From NCBI GenBank assembly GCA_000238815.2, contig AFXB01000008.1, forward strand, positions 62,001 through 126,000: a DNA stretch of 64,000 nucleotides, written 5' to 3'. The notes beneath the pieces were generated by a model. It saw nothing but the letters and a program-made list of their open reading frames with translations, was not told where the DNA came from and ran no database searches. The position numbers and the translations under genes were made by a program. Shown here in pieces: positions 1 through 10,761 of this stretch (position 1 is the stretch's first letter; each line of letters starts with the position of its first letter). This stretch comes from SAR116 cluster alpha proteobacterium HIMB100. Its GTDB lineage: Bacteria; Pseudomonadota; Alphaproteobacteria; Puniceispirillales; Puniceispirillaceae.

Positions 1-135
1 CTGACTGAACGGAATATGAATTTTTTCACGTTCATTTTGGATATTGATGTGAAAAATCTCGAACATATTCATTCTATTATTGCAGTTTTGCGGTCCAACA
101 AATACATAGAATCCGTAGAAAGAAGAGGATTGTAG
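1..135 (+). CDS. rsh: C-terminal end of RelA/SpoT-type (p)ppGpp synthetase/hydrolase (partial)
   Basis: Frame 1 is open from the first base to TAG at 133-135 and gives 44 residues ending in IIAVLRSNKYIESVERRGL. This fits the last beta-alpha-beta unit of the ACT domain that closes Rel/SpoT proteins, where a paired ACT module senses nutrient signals. The catalytic HD and synthetase domains would lie upstream of the window. The position fits the alphaproteobacterial order rsh, DUF2062, pdxJ, acpS, lepB. Recognition rests on a short tail plus gene order, so the family call is likely but not certain. The next gene starts 23 bases after the stop. Confidence 0.6.
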   Translation: MTERNMNFFTFILDIDVKNLEHIHSIIAVLRSNKYIESVERRGL

Positions 136-158
136 CTCTTGTCTGCGGGAAGAATGTA

Positions 159-704
159 ATGTTTCGACGGCGTGTACCTCTCAGCTTTTGGGCTAAAGTC
201 AGGGAAATCCTCTGGCCGCGCAAAGGGTTTTCGCGTCTGTACAGCTATCTTGTGCAACGTGTATTGCGGATGCCGGGCTCTGCTTATTCTCTGGCCAGCG
301 GCTTTGCTTCTGGTGTGGCGGTATCGTTTACGCCCTTGATTGGCTTTCATTTGCTGCTGGCTTTTGGTGTGGCGTATTTTCTGCGTGGCAATATGGTTAC
401 GGCTTTCCTTGGAACGCTGGTGGGCAATCCGTGGACCTTTCCGTTGATTTTTGTTCTGCTTCAGGCGGTTGGCGACGGTCTGATTAATTATTTTGGCATT
501 ACTGCCTTTTCTGGTCTGGCTGAAGCAACCGGTGTTTATGATCAATTTTTGGCGTATTTTATGCCGATGGCGGTCGGCGGCATGCTCTTGTTTGTACTGT
601 CATGGCTAGTCAGCTTTTCAGTCTGTTATTGGGGTGTTATCAGTTGGCGCGCGCACCGGCTGCGGAAAAAGCAACAACGTCAGCAAATGGAAAAAGTAAT
701 ATGA
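159..704 (+). CDS. DUF2062 integral membrane protein
   Basis: 181 residues. A basic N-terminus ([20 protein letters not shown]) leads into a hydrophobic core typical of DUF2062: a segment with [14 protein letters not shown] near residues 50-65, a second with [14 protein letters not shown] near 88-101, and a C-terminal transmembrane helix near 135-160, closed by a basic tail. The function of the family is not established. In many alphaproteobacteria it lies between rsh and pdxJ, as here. ATG 159 follows GGGAAG at about 148-153, which fits a ribosome site. Its TGA overlaps the pdxJ ATG in the sequence ATGA at 701-704, so translation is probably coupled. Confidence 0.8.
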   Translation: MFRRRVPLSFWAKVREILWPRKGFSRLYSYLVQRVLRMPGSAYSLASGFASGVAVSFTPLIGFHLLLAFGVAYFLRGNMVTAFLGTLVGNPWTFPLIFVLLQAVGDGLINYFGITAFSGLAEATGVYDQFLAYFMPMAVGGMLLFVLSWLVSFSVCYWGVISWRAHRLRKKQQRQQMEKVI

Positions 705-1438
705 ATCCACTTCGGCTTGGGGTCAATATTGATCACATTGCAACGCTCAGAAATGCCCGTGGGGGCACACATCCTGATCCTGTTTCTGCAGCACTTCTGG
801 CGCAGTCGGCTGGTGCAGATGGAATTACAGCTCACTTGCGAGAGGATCGCCGCCACATTCGTGATGAAGATATTTATGCGCTGAAACAGGCAATTGCCTT
901 GCCACTGAATTTTGAAATGGCGGCTACAGATGAAATGGTGAATATTGCCTGTGATGTGAAGCCAAACGCAGCATGTCTTGTGCCTGAAAAAAGAGAAGAG
1001 CTGACCACTGAAGGCGGATTGGCAGTCGCCCGTCAAAAAGACAGGCTGTCGGGCCAGATCGACAAATTAAAGGCCGCAGGGATAAAGGTCTCGCTATTTG
1101 TTGATGCTGATGCTGACGATTTATCTGCTGCCGCACAGATTGGTGCAGATATTGTTGAGCTGCATACTGGCCGATTTTGTGATTTGCCTGCCGGGGCAGA
1201 ACGTGACACTGAATATGACCGTATTGTCTCTGCAGCCCGCTTTGCCAGCACCTGTGGCCTTGAGGTTCATGCCGGACATGGGCTGTCATTTGAAACTGCT
1301 GGACCGATTTCCCGTATCCCTGAAATTGTTGAACTGAATATTGGTCATTTTTTGATGGGCGCGGCTATGTTTACCGGCTTGTCTGACGCCATTACACAGA
1401 TGCGCCAGATCATGGATGAGGGCAGGGCGGCCATATGA
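701..1438 (+). CDS. pdxJ: Pyridoxine 5'-phosphate synthase
   Basis: 245 residues. PdxJ condenses 1-deoxyxylulose 5-phosphate with aminoacetone 3-phosphate, the last ring-forming step of DXP-dependent vitamin B6 synthesis in the cytoplasm. The start [20 protein letters not shown] matches the family N-terminus exactly, so ATG 701 is chosen over an in-frame start at 602 that would run inside the DUF2062 gene. Further landmarks are HLREDRRHI, the ELHTG segment near residue 150 and [10 protein letters not shown] near 190, all parts of the TIM-barrel active site. Length is normal. Start and stop both use ATGA overlaps with the flanking genes, which points to one transcript. Dxr, which consumes the same DXP substrate, is encoded at 22.6 kb. 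Confidence 0.96.
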   Translation: MNPLRLGVNIDHIATLRNARGGTHPDPVSAALLAQSAGADGITAHLREDRRHIRDEDIYALKQAIALPLNFEMAATDEMVNIACDVKPNAACLVPEKREELTTEGGLAVARQKDRLSGQIDKLKAAGIKVSLFVDADADDLSAAAQIGADIVELHTGRFCDLPAGAERDTEYDRIVSAARFASTCGLEVHAGHGLSFETAGPISRIPEIVELNIGHFLMGAAMFTGLSDAITQMRQIMDEGRAAI

Positions 1439-1860
1439 TTATCGGCATCGGTCATGATATCTGTGACCAGCGGCGAATATCTCGTCTGTTTGACCGTTTT
1501 GGCCAACGTTTTGTCGGGCGTGTTTACACTGCTGACGAACAGGCAGAACTGGCCAGCCGGTCAAATAAGGCTGCCTATTTGGCGGGCCGTTTTGCGGTGA
1601 AAGAAGCTGTGTATAAAGCGTTGGCGTCAGCTGATCAAACTGGCATGCAGTGGCAACATGCACAAACTTTATCTACGGCTTCAGGCGCGCCTGCACTGAC
1701 CTTATCCGGGGCGTGTCTTGCCGGGCTGAAGAATGTATGTCCGACCGGATTTAGCCCTCATCTGCATCTATCTATCAGTGACGAGCCGCCCTATTCTTCT
1801 GCCTTTGTGGTTTTTAGTGCGCTTGCCTCTGAACAGGTCCGTCAACTTCCGCCTACTTGA
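1435..1860 (+). CDS. acpS: Holo-[acyl-carrier-protein] synthase
   Basis: 141 residues. AcpS moves 4'-phosphopantetheine from CoA to the serine of apo-ACP, which fatty acid and lipid A synthesis need. The N-terminal [15 protein letters not shown] carries the Mg-binding aspartate (D8), and [13 protein letters not shown] near residues 50-62 carries the second metal/CoA signature. Length suits the short bacterial AcpS class. ATG 1435 overlaps the pdxJ TGA as ATGA, so the two are probably translationally coupled. A gap of 64 bases separates it from lepB. Confidence 0.94.
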   Translation: MIIGIGHDICDQRRISRLFDRFGQRFVGRVYTADEQAELASRSNKAAYLAGRFAVKEAVYKALASADQTGMQWQHAQTLSTASGAPALTLSGACLAGLKNVCPTGFSPHLHLSISDEPPYSSAFVVFSALASEQVRQLPPT

Positions 1861-1924
1861 TGTCGGCCTGTAACTGTGTTTAAAGCAAACAAGGCCCGCA
1901 TCGATAGCAAAATAGAGAACGCTC

Positions 1925-2674
1925 ATGTCATCTGAAAAACAGTCATCCTCTTCGGGTATTGTGGATACGCTGAAAACCCTTTTGATTGCTGGTGCTATTG
2001 CATTGGGGTTCCGTTCACTGGTTGCTGAACCGTTTAATATCCCGTCAGGGTCAATGATTCCCTCTCTTCTGGTTGGGGATTATTTGTTTGTGACGAAATA
2101 CAGCTATGGCTATTCACGCTATTCTTTCCCCTTTGGACTGGCCCCAATTGACGGCCGTTTATTTTCTGGTGACAGCCAGCCCCAGCGTGGGCAGGTAGCG
2201 GTGTTTCGCCTGCCATCTGACACATCTGTTGATTATATCAAGCGTGTCATCGGTGTACCGGGAGACAGAATTCAGGTCAGACAGGGGGTGTTGCATATAA
2301 ATGGTCAAGCCGTAGAACGTCGCTTAGTAGGTAATGGCAGGCAGGACCTGTCACGTGGTGGCCAGATCACAACACTCTACCAGGAAACGCTGCCAGGAGG
2401 GGGGACTCATCTGATTCAGGAAATCAGCGACCGCCAGACGTTTGATAACACGCCTGAATATCTGGTCCCGCCCGGACACTATTTTATGATGGGGGATAAT
2501 CGGGATAATTCCCGTGACAGCCGTTCGTCATCTGTGGGGTTTGTGCCCATTGAAAATTTCATTGGCGAAGCACGGTTTCTGTTCTTCAGCCACGACAGCT
2601 CTGCATCTGTCTGGGAGCTGTGGAAATGGCCATCTGCGGTCCGTTTTGAGCGGCTTGGGAACACTATTGAATGA
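1925..2674 (+). CDS. lepB: Signal peptidase I
   Basis: 249 residues. LepB is the inner-membrane protease that cuts signal peptides from exported proteins. After a short cytoplasmic stretch, one hydrophobic helix (about residues 15-32) anchors the protein. The catalytic Ser43 lies in IPSGSMIPSLLVGDY and the general base Lys106 in VDYIKRVIGVPGDR. The late GDNRDNSRDSR box near residue 190 is the third conserved signature. Length is usual for alphaproteobacteria. Its stop overlaps the rnc start in ATGA (2671-2674), and the lepB-rnc-era order is widespread. Confidence 0.95.
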   Translation: MSSEKQSSSSGIVDTLKTLLIAGAIALGFRSLVAEPFNIPSGSMIPSLLVGDYLFVTKYSYGYSRYSFPFGLAPIDGRLFSGDSQPQRGQVAVFRLPSDTSVDYIKRVIGVPGDRIQVRQGVLHINGQAVERRLVGNGRQDLSRGGQITTLYQETLPGGGTHLIQEISDRQTFDNTPEYLVPPGHYFMMGDNRDNSRDSRSSSVGFVPIENFIGEARFLFFSHDSSASVWELWKWPSAVRFERLGNTIE

Positions 2675-3390
2675 TCAAGACACCGCTTTCAGAACGCTCT
2701 GAAGCCCATCAGGTGGTAAAGGCAGAACAGCTGCTTGGCCACAAATTTACCGATAAGACTATTCTGCGTACAGCATTGACTCATGCCAGCTGGACCGGCT
2801 GGACAGAGGATTACGAACGGCTTGAATTTCTGGGCGACCGTGTCCTGGGGCTGGTGCTGACCGACCATCTGTTTAACCGGTTTCCAAAGGCGGATCAGGG
2901 CGAGCTGACCAAACGTTATCATCATCTTTCAAATGAGGCTGCGCTGGCCGCGATTTGTCAGGCTTTGAACATAGATGATTTTATCATTTGCGATCCGGCG
3001 CAAACAGGGCTGACCATGCGTGCGTCTGTTCAGGCAGATGTGATAGAGGCTGTTATCGCTGCGCTGTATCTGGATGGAGGGCTGGCTGTTGCCCGCCAGT
3101 TCATTTTATCTACCTGGACCGTCCCGGAAGAGCTGCCGAATGAGCTGGACAGTAACCCGAAGTCAGAACTTCAGGAATGGGCGGCATCAGCAAAATATGA
3201 CCGGCCACTTTATCATCTTGTCAGTCAAACAGGCTCAGCGCATGAACCTATGTTCACGATGTCTGTTGAAGTCAGTGGTCTCGGTGTCTCTGCCGGTGAA
3301 GGGCGGACCCGCAAACAGGCGGAACGGGAAGCTGCACGACAGTTTTTGTTGCACTATGTTCATAAAAACAAAGGACAGACCTCATTATGA
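2671..3390 (+). CDS. rnc: Ribonuclease III
   Basis: 239 residues. RNase III cleaves double-stranded RNA in rRNA maturation and mRNA control. The catalytic signature ERLEFLGDR is at residues 49-57, with the second acidic site in ADVIEAVIAALYLDGG. A C-terminal double-stranded RNA-binding domain begins near PKSELQEWA (about 160) and includes GEGRTRKQAEREAA. The start overlaps lepB and the end overlaps era, each by the four bases ATGA, so the three probably share a transcript and coupled translation. Confidence 0.95.
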   Translation: MIKTPLSERSEAHQVVKAEQLLGHKFTDKTILRTALTHASWTGWTEDYERLEFLGDRVLGLVLTDHLFNRFPKADQGELTKRYHHLSNEAALAAICQALNIDDFIICDPAQTGLTMRASVQADVIEAVIAALYLDGGLAVARQFILSTWTVPEELPNELDSNPKSELQEWAASAKYDRPLYHLVSQTGSAHEPMFTMSVEVSGLGVSAGEGRTRKQAEREAARQFLLHYVHKNKGQTSL

Positions 3391-4301
3391 TCTCTTCATC
3401 ACAGACCGGCCAACGTGCCGGCTTTGTAACGCTTATCGGTGCACCGAATGCAGGCAAATCAACGCTGATGAATGCGATGGTTGGCCAAAAAGTCTCTATT
3501 GTAACCCCAAAAGTACAGACTACCCGCAGCCGCATCAGGGGTATAGCGATGCAGGATGAGGCACAAATCGTCTTTGTTGACACTCCTGGTATTTTTACAC
3601 CAAAGCGCCGTTTGGATAGGGCTATGGTGAATGCGGCCTGGCAGGGCGCGGCGGATAATGATGTTTTGCTGCTGCTTCATGACTGTGCGCGCGCGCGTCT
3701 GGATGATGAAACCAAAATGATCATCGCCAAACTGGCTGAACAGAGCCAAAATGCAGCTCTGGTGCTGAACAAAATTGACTTGGCCAAGCCAGATCAATAT
3801 CTGGCGCGTACAGCAGAATTATCTGAACTGTTTGGCTTTGAAAAAGTATTTATGATTTCGGCCCAAACCGGGAATGGGATCGATGATTTGAAATCCTGGC
3901 TTGCGGCCCGCATGCCCGCAGGACCATATCTGTTTGACCCAGATGATTTATCCGATTTGCCGGTACGTTTGCTGGCTGCTGAAATCATGCGGGAAAAGCT
4001 GTTTTTGAATCTGCATCAGGAATTGCCTTACCAAATGACAGTAGAAACCGAAAGCTGGGTCGAAAGAGAAGATGGCAGTGCAGAAGTGCGTTTGTCAGTC
4101 TTTGTGGCCCGTGAGGGCCACCGCGGAATTGTCCTTGGAAAAGGCGGACAGACGATTAAACGTATTGGTCAGGCGGCCCGACGCGAGCTGGAACAGGCTT
4201 TAGAACGGCGTGTGCATCTGATCAGCCATGTGAAATACCGGAAAGACTGGATGGACGATAAAGACCGCTACGCGACCTGGGATCTGGATTTCGATGCCTG
4301 A
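3387..4301 (+). CDS. era: GTPase Era, 30S ribosome assembly factor
   Basis: 304 residues. Era binds the 3' end of 16S rRNA and checks small-subunit maturation. The P-loop GAPNAGKST is at residues 18-26. The G2 region has TPKVQTTRSRI, G3 is DTPGIF, G4 is NKID and G5 lies near ISAQTG. The C-terminal KH domain contains VLGKGGQTIKRIG and ends in HVKYRKDWMDD. Length is normal. It starts in an ATGA overlap with rnc and overlaps recO by 8 bases. Confidence 0.96.
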   Translation: MISSSQTGQRAGFVTLIGAPNAGKSTLMNAMVGQKVSIVTPKVQTTRSRIRGIAMQDEAQIVFVDTPGIFTPKRRLDRAMVNAAWQGAADNDVLLLLHDCARARLDDETKMIIAKLAEQSQNAALVLNKIDLAKPDQYLARTAELSELFGFEKVFMISAQTGNGIDDLKSWLAARMPAGPYLFDPDDLSDLPVRLLAAEIMREKLFLNLHQELPYQMTVETESWVEREDGSAEVRLSVFVAREGHRGIVLGKGGQTIKRIGQAARRELEQALERRVHLISHVKYRKDWMDDKDRYATWDLDFDA

Positions 4302-5046
4302 ATGGACCGACCAGGGGATTATTCTGTCCATTCGTCCTCATGGTGAACGGAATGCTGTAGTCAGCTTACTGACCTTGGATAATGGGCGGCATGCTGGTCT
4401 TGTTCATGCCTATGATGCCTCATCAAAGCGTGGCACAGTCCAGATTGGCAATCTGGTACAGGCACATTGGCGGGCCCGGTTAACAGATCAACTGGGGACC
4501 TTCCAGCTGGAATTGGCCAAAAACCCGTCAGCTGTGTTTCTGGATGATCCGGTCAAGCTGGCAGGCTTGGCATCCTGTTGTGCTATATTGGAGGTCGGGC
4601 TTCCTGAACGGGAAGCAAACCTGTCCATCTGGCAGGCGACCACCGCTTTGATAGAAATTATCAGCCTTGCTGACGACCTTGAAGACTGGCTTGGGTTTTA
4701 CATCAAATGGGAGATGAACCTGTTGTCACAGTTGGGGTTTGCGCTGAATCTCAGCAGTTGTGCTGTATCTGGACTGACAGAACCCCTGATGTATGTCAGC
4801 CCGCGATCCGGGCGGGCTGTTCACAAAGACTATGCAGGCGATTATGCTGACCGTCTGCTGCGCCTGCCTGGTTTTTTGCTCCCTGATGCTGATCTGGAAA
4901 CCACGCCGCAAGCCGCCCTGACAGATGGGCTTACCTTGACCGGACATTTCATTTCACGCCGTGTCTTCAGCCTGATTCATAAAGACCTGCCACAAGCACG
5001 TTTGAGGCTGGCACATTTGGTCTCTAAACGCTATAACATCACATGA
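4294..5046 (+). CDS. recO: DNA repair protein RecO
   Basis: 250 residues. RecO loads RecA onto SSB-coated single-stranded DNA within the RecFOR recombination pathway. The N-terminal OB fold is recognisable from WTDQGIILSIRPHGERNAVV and the following GLVHAYDASSKRG. The C-terminal helical part has LLSQLGFALNLSSCAVSG, in the usual place of the RecO zinc-site region. The full four-cysteine pattern is not seen, which is common in proteobacteria. Placement directly after era is typical. Translation starts inside the era 3' end. Confidence 0.88.
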   Translation: MPEWTDQGIILSIRPHGERNAVVSLLTLDNGRHAGLVHAYDASSKRGTVQIGNLVQAHWRARLTDQLGTFQLELAKNPSAVFLDDPVKLAGLASCCAILEVGLPEREANLSIWQATTALIEIISLADDLEDWLGFYIKWEMNLLSQLGFALNLSSCAVSGLTEPLMYVSPRSGRAVHKDYAGDYADRLLRLPGFLLPDADLETTPQAALTDGLTLTGHFISRRVFSLIHKDLPQARLRLAHLVSKRYNIT

Positions 5047-5050
5047 TATA

Positions 5051-5070
5051 GAGGCAATTAGAATTGCCTC
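5051..5070 (+). terminator. Stem-loop after recO, possible terminator
   Basis: A near-perfect inverted repeat, GAGGCAATT / AATTGCCTC, lies 4 bases after the recO stop. Only a short, broken T-rich stretch follows (GATTTTGTTGG from about 5077), so termination may be weak. It would separate the lepB-recO transcript from parC. Confidence 0.5.
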
Positions 5071-5136
5071 ACACTAGATTTTGTTGGTCTCAGCCATTTC
5101 AAGCCTGAAGCTTGTTGGCTTTTGAGAGGGGGCGTT

Positions 5137-7350
5137 ATGTCAGAAGATATTCTGAGCCAGGAACAATCAGCGGAAACCGAATTCTCATCGGCCTTATCTG
5201 AGCGCTATCTGGCTTATGCGCTGTCGACCATTACCTCTCGTTCCCTGCCTGATGTTCGGGACGGGCTGAAACCAGTTCACCGGCGGTTGCTGTTTGCCAT
5301 GCGCCAATTGAAGCTTGACCCGGATCAGGGGTTTAAGAAATCCGCCCGTGTTGTGGGTGATGTTATGGGTAAATTTCACCCGCATGGCGATGCTGCGATT
5401 TATGATGCGATGGTCAGATTGGCGCAGGATTTTGCCATGCGCTACCAATTGGTTGATGGGCAGGGGAATTTTGGCAATATCGATGGTGATAATGCTGCCG
5501 CCATGCGCTACACCGAAGCCCGTATGACGGATGTGGCCAGACTGTTGCTTGACGGAATAGACGAAGATGCAATTGATTTCCGGCCGACCTATGATGGTGA
5601 ATCTGAAGAGCCGGTTCTGCTTCCTGCGGGATTTCCGAATTTGTTGGCAAATGGGGCGCAAGGGATTGCAGTGGGGATGGCAACGGCTATTCCGCCTCAC
5701 AATGTCATTGAACTTGCAGACGCAGCCCTGCATTTGGTGAAATATCCCAACGCTTCGGTTGATACGCTGTTGAATTACGTCAAAGGACCAGACCTGCCAA
5801 CTGGCGGCGTATTGGTTGAACCTGCTGACCAAATCCGCCAGGCATATACCACCGGAAGAGGGGGCTTTCGGCTTCGTGCCCGTTGGGAGGTTGAAAAGCT
5901 AAAAGGGGGCAGCTGGCAGATTGTAGTCAGTGAAATTCCATATCAAATTCAAAAATCACGCCTGATTGAGAAGATGGCAGAAATGCTGCAGGCGCGTAAA
6001 TTGCCTGTCCTGGCCGATATTCGCGATGAATCAGCAGAAGATATTCGCATTGTTCTGGAGCCCAAATCACGCCGGCTTGATCCTGAGGCGGTGATGGAAA
6101 GCCTGTTTAAATTAACAGAGCTGGAAAGCCGGATTTCGCTCAATCTGAATGTTCTGGACAGCACTGGACGGCCCTCTGTTTTGTCGTTGAAAGATGCGTT
6201 GAAAGAATGGCTTGCCCATCGGCGTGAGGTATTGGTGCGGCGCAGCCGTCATCGTCTGGCAAAAATTCAGCGCCGTCTGGAAATCCTTGACGGCTACCTG
6301 ATTGTGTTCTTGAATCTGGATGAAGTGATTGCAATCATCCGGGAATCTGATCACCCGCGTGACGAGCTGATGTCCAGATTCAGCCTGACAGAGATTCAGG
6401 CAAACGCAATATTGGATATGCGGTTGCGCTCGCTTCGCCGTCTGGAGGAAGATGGGCTGCGGGCAGAACGAGATGCGTTACGCTCAGAACAGGACAGTCT
6501 GAACAAATTATTGGGTGACGAGGCCCAGCAATGGCAGACCGTATCTGGTCAGATTAAACAAATGCGCGGTGATTTTGTAAAAACAGATCGGCGCCGAACC
6601 ACGCTAGCTGACGCCCCGACAGTTGATTTTGATGTCACTGAAATGCTGATTGAAAAAGAGCCAATTACGGTTATCTGCTCTGAAAAAGGTTGGGTCAGAG
6701 CCATGAAAGGTCATCTTGACCTGAAATCAGAATTTAAATTTAAGGACGGGGATGGTCCGTGCTTTTGTCTGCATGCAGAAACGACAGATAAGCTGCTGAT
6801 TTTTGCCGAAAATGGACGCTTTTACACACTTGGCTGCGATAAATTGCCAAAAGGGCGTGGCTTTGGAGAGCCGCTCAGCCTGATGCTTGATATCCCCGCA
6901 GAAGTGGCATTGGTGAATATTCTGAAAGCCGTGAGTGGCAAGCTTGTGGTGGCATCAGATAAAGGTCATGGTGTGGTAGTGGATATGGACAGCGCGATGG
7001 CCCAGACCCGCGGCGGCAAACAGGTTCTGAACCTGCCATCAGGTGCGCGCGCGGTCGTCTGTTGTCCTGCGGATGGGGACCATGTCGCCGTCGTTGGCCA
7101 GAACAGACGTTTATTGGTTTTTCCCCTTAATGAACTTCCGGAAATGACCAGAGGTAAGGGTGTTATCCTGCAGCGTTATAAAGATGGTCTGCTGGCTGAT
7201 GTGAAGGTCTTCCGCCTTGCTGACGGGTTATCCTGGCAGATGGGAGAGCGGACCCGCACCGAGACAGATCTGCTGGCCTGGCAGGGACGGCGCGGCAGTG
7301 CAGGACGTTTGCCGCCAACAGGGTTTCCGCGGCCCGCCCGCTTCACCTGA
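5137..7350 (+). CDS. parC: DNA topoisomerase IV subunit A
   Basis: 737 residues. With ParE it decatenates daughter chromosomes. ATG 5137 is preferred because GAGAGGGGG precedes it; an in-frame TTG at 5122 is less likely. The type IIA core starts with [20 protein letters not shown]. The catalytic tyrosine is Tyr125 in [10 protein letters not shown]. The quinolone-region helix reads [12 protein letters not shown] (81-92). The tail is a beta-propeller with weak blade repeats such as [10 protein letters not shown] and ENGRFYTLG. Its short length and lack of a canonical GyrA box favour ParC over GyrA. It converges on bpt with a 14-base gap. Confidence 0.92.
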   Translation: MSEDILSQEQSAETEFSSALSERYLAYALSTITSRSLPDVRDGLKPVHRRLLFAMRQLKLDPDQGFKKSARVVGDVMGKFHPHGDAAIYDAMVRLAQDFAMRYQLVDGQGNFGNIDGDNAAAMRYTEARMTDVARLLLDGIDEDAIDFRPTYDGESEEPVLLPAGFPNLLANGAQGIAVGMATAIPPHNVIELADAALHLVKYPNASVDTLLNYVKGPDLPTGGVLVEPADQIRQAYTTGRGGFRLRARWEVEKLKGGSWQIVVSEIPYQIQKSRLIEKMAEMLQARKLPVLADIRDESAEDIRIVLEPKSRRLDPEAVMESLFKLTELESRISLNLNVLDSTGRPSVLSLKDALKEWLAHRREVLVRRSRHRLAKIQRRLEILDGYLIVFLNLDEVIAIIRESDHPRDELMSRFSLTEIQANAILDMRLRSLRRLEEDGLRAERDALRSEQDSLNKLLGDEAQQWQTVSGQIKQMRGDFVKTDRRRTTLADAPTVDFDVTEMLIEKEPITVICSEKGWVRAMKGHLDLKSEFKFKDGDGPCFCLHAETTDKLLIFAENGRFYTLGCDKLPKGRGFGEPLSLMLDIPAEVALVNILKAVSGKLVVASDKGHGVVVDMDSAMAQTRGGKQVLNLPSGARAVVCCPADGDHVAVVGQNRRLLVFPLNELPEMTRGKGVILQRYKDGLLADVKVFRLADGLSWQMGERTRTETDLLAWQGRRGSAGRLPPTGFPRPARFT

Positions 7351-7364
7351 TAAATGCGCTGGCT

Positions 7365-8084
7365 TTACTGATCCCGCCAGACCCCGTCGATGAACATTTG
7401 ATAGGGTTTGAAGCGGGCCTTATAAGACATTTTTCGGCTTTGTTCGATATAATAGCCCAGATAAACATAAGGCAGCCCGATATCTTTACAGCGGTCAATC
7501 AAATCGACAATCATAAAACTGCCTAATGACCGTTTGGTCTGGTCTGGTTGAAAAAAGCTGTAAACGGCGCTCAGCCCGTCTCGTTGTTTGTCGATAAGAA
7601 TACAGCCCATCAACCGGTCATCTTGATCTCTGTATTCAGTCAGCCTTGTGTCTATCGGGCTGTTCAGGATCATGGCAGAGAATTCTTCAAAGCTCATACT
7701 GGCCATTTGGCCGTCCTCATGACGAAACCCCAGATAACGCTGAAACATATCATAATGGTCGAGGGTAAGCTGGCCATGCGAGTCAAACCGGTGCAAATCT
7801 TTGTTTGCGGCTCTTATGCGGGCAATATTACGTGACCCGGCAAATTCGTCTGCTTTTACGCGGATTGGCAGACAGGCGTTACAACCAGGGCAGGCGGGCT
7901 TATAGACCCAATTCTCAACGCGTCTGAATCCCGTTTCCGCTAAGCGGTCATGACTGTCTGGATAGTCGGATATATCAGTTGCCAGCCGTTGCTCTGTCTG
8001 ATCAGGCAAATAGGCACATTTCTGGCTGCGGGTGACGCGTAAACGTAACGGTAACTTTGAAAATATTGTTTTTGCCTGATCCAT
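7365..8084 (-). CDS. bpt: Aspartate/glutamate leucyltransferase (arginyltransferase family)
   Basis: 239 residues from ATG 8084; an in-frame GTG at 8090 would add two. Bpt moves leucine from Leu-tRNA to N-terminal Asp or Glu of proteins, marking them for ClpS/ClpAP degradation (bacterial N-end rule). The N-terminal domain has the family cysteine cluster in PACPGCNACLPIRV. The GNAT-like C-terminal domain has SAVYSFFQPDQTKRSLG and YVYLGYYIEQSRKMSYK. Length matches Bpt rather than the longer eukaryotic Ate1, so leucyl transfer is the likelier activity; this follows from family knowledge. It is convergent with parC. Confidence 0.88.
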   Translation of the reverse strand: MDQAKTIFSKLPLRLRVTRSQKCAYLPDQTEQRLATDISDYPDSHDRLAETGFRRVENWVYKPACPGCNACLPIRVKADEFAGSRNIARIRAANKDLHRFDSHGQLTLDHYDMFQRYLGFRHEDGQMASMSFEEFSAMILNSPIDTRLTEYRDQDDRLMGCILIDKQRDGLSAVYSFFQPDQTKRSLGSFMIVDLIDRCKDIGLPYVYLGYYIEQSRKMSYKARFKPYQMFIDGVWRDQ

Positions 8085-8161
8085 CTTCACACTGTCAGAT
8101 AAATTTACCGTAATGACAAGTTTTTAACGCCTGCCTTTTCATGGGGTGGGGTAAGCAGACC

Positions 8162-9382
8162 TTATGAGGATTGCTCATCAATAACAGCTACGCTGAAGTT
8201 GCGTTCTGTTAATGCTGCGATGATTTCCTGGACATGGGCAGTGCCTCTGGTATCCACAACCGCGTCAATTTTAGCCAGCTTTGCGGGCACGTCATAGAAC
8301 ATTCGCTGATGGTAAATCTCAACGATATTGCCGCCACATCCGCCAATAGCTGTCGAAATTGAGGCCAGCATGCCTGGCTCATCTGAAATATCAATACGCA
8401 ATCTGACCAAACGTCCGTCTGACATCATGTTTCTGTTCAATATTGTGCCCAGCAAGCGCATATCAATATTGCCGCCACAAATCACAATGCCGACTTTCTT
8501 TCCTGCAAATCTGCTCTGATTGGCATATAGGGCGGCAATGCCTGCTGCCCCGGCTCCTTCAGCGATGATGCGCTGTTGCTCTGCCAAGCTGCCTACGGCC
8601 CATTCCAGCTGCTGTTCAGTGACCAGCAAAATATCATCCACATGGGCTTTTGCCAGCGGAATTGTCAATTCGCCGGGAACTTTCACTGCGATCCCTTCTG
8701 CGATGGTTTCTCCCCCCACAGATGGGCGTTGTCCAGCCAGGGTCTGCGACATAGAGGCATAGAGTTCAGCCTCCACCCCGATAATCTCAATATCTGGCCG
8801 TAAATGCTTGGCCACTACCGAAATGCCGCCGATTAATCCGCCGCCGCCAATGGGAACAATCAGACAGTCAAGCTCAGGCACAGCCTGCAGAATTTCTAGG
8901 CCAACTGTACCCTGACCGCGGATAACGTGAAAATCATTATAAGGATGGATAAGGGTGTATCCATGTTGTTCTTGAAGCGTGGCAACGGTTTGTTCACATT
9001 CATTCAGATTACGGCCTTCCAGAACAATTTCCGCACCATAAGCCCGTGTTCTTTCCACTTTGGCAAAAGGGGTTTGTTGTGGCATTACGATAGTGGCGTG
9101 AATACCTAAATTCTGGGCGTGGAACGCAACAGCCTGAGCATGATTGCCAGCAGACATTGTGATCACACCTTTTTTGCGTTGGTCTTCATTCAGCGCCACC
9201 ATTGCTAAATAAGCCCCGCGCGCTTTGAATGAGGATGTATATTGCAGCTGCTCATGCTTCAGATGCACCTCACAGCCCAATAAACGGGACAGGGCTGGGG
9301 CGGGAAGCGTGGGGGTAGCGATAATCTGGCCGGACAATTCGTCTGCGGCGGCACGAATATCATCTGCTGAGGGGCCGGTCAT
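8162..9382 (-). CDS. ilvA: Threonine ammonia-lyase with C-terminal ACT domain
   Basis: 406 residues. A PLP enzyme turning threonine into 2-oxobutyrate, the entry to isoleucine synthesis or to threonine breakdown. The PLP lysine is K53 in SSFKARGAY, and the phosphate-binding glycine loop is IVPIGGGGLIGG near 175. A single ACT domain follows residue 325 (RIDISDEPGMLASIS). At about 400 residues with one ACT domain it is shorter than classical allosteric IlvA (about 500), so it could be either the biosynthetic or the TdcB-like form. The symbol is tentative. GAAGGAG sits just upstream of ATG 9382. Confidence 0.85.
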   Translation of the reverse strand: MTGPSADDIRAAADELSGQIIATPTLPAPALSRLLGCEVHLKHEQLQYTSSFKARGAYLAMVALNEDQRKKGVITMSAGNHAQAVAFHAQNLGIHATIVMPQQTPFAKVERTRAYGAEIVLEGRNLNECEQTVATLQEQHGYTLIHPYNDFHVIRGQGTVGLEILQAVPELDCLIVPIGGGGLIGGISVVAKHLRPDIEIIGVEAELYASMSQTLAGQRPSVGGETIAEGIAVKVPGELTIPLAKAHVDDILLVTEQQLEWAVGSLAEQQRIIAEGAGAAGIAALYANQSRFAGKKVGIVICGGNIDMRLLGTILNRNMMSDGRLVRLRIDISDEPGMLASISTAIGGCGGNIVEIYHQRMFYDVPAKLAKIDAVVDTRGTAHVQEIIAALTERNFSVAVIDEQSS

Positions 9383-9489
9383 ATCAGTCTCCTTCGCGGT
9401 ATATCATTGCTGAAAGACTAACGCGATCAAAGCCCTCTCTTATCCGAAAATCCGACCAGTTTTTGCTCAGAACAGAAGCTTCAGTCAGC

Positions 9490-10491
<1,002 letters not shown>

Positions 10492-10638
10492 CTATCTGAT
10501 CTCATTAGACGGGATGTAGGGCGGTCTTGGGCAAGCCGGTGGATGTCATATCTCAGCTGTATCACAATTTTTCAGCAGAATACATATACAGCTCTGATAA
10601 ACCAGCAGAAGATGCCCGTACCTGCCCTTGAAGAATAC

Positions 10639-10668
10639 TTGCATACATAGCCCGATTCCTCGTACAGT
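10639..10668 (+). promoter_or_regulatory. Possible promoter upstream of proS
   Basis: TTGCAT and TACAGT are spaced by 18 bases in the 270-base gap between hemB and proS, about 95 bases before the proS ATG. The match to the sigma-70 consensus is fair only. The rest of the gap (10492-10761) shows no gene, tRNA or clear hairpin. Confidence 0.3.
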
Positions 10669-10761
10669 GTAGCGGTTTTTACCAGCAGATAACGTCCTGA
10701 TATACAGGGGCTCTGCTTTGCCTGTTAACTATGCTGTTTTTTGTTTTGGAGCTTAAGGTTT

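Noticed and set aside
5137-7350. GyrA instead of ParC
   Set aside because: Only about 740 residues, and no canonical GyrA box was seen in the C-terminal propeller.
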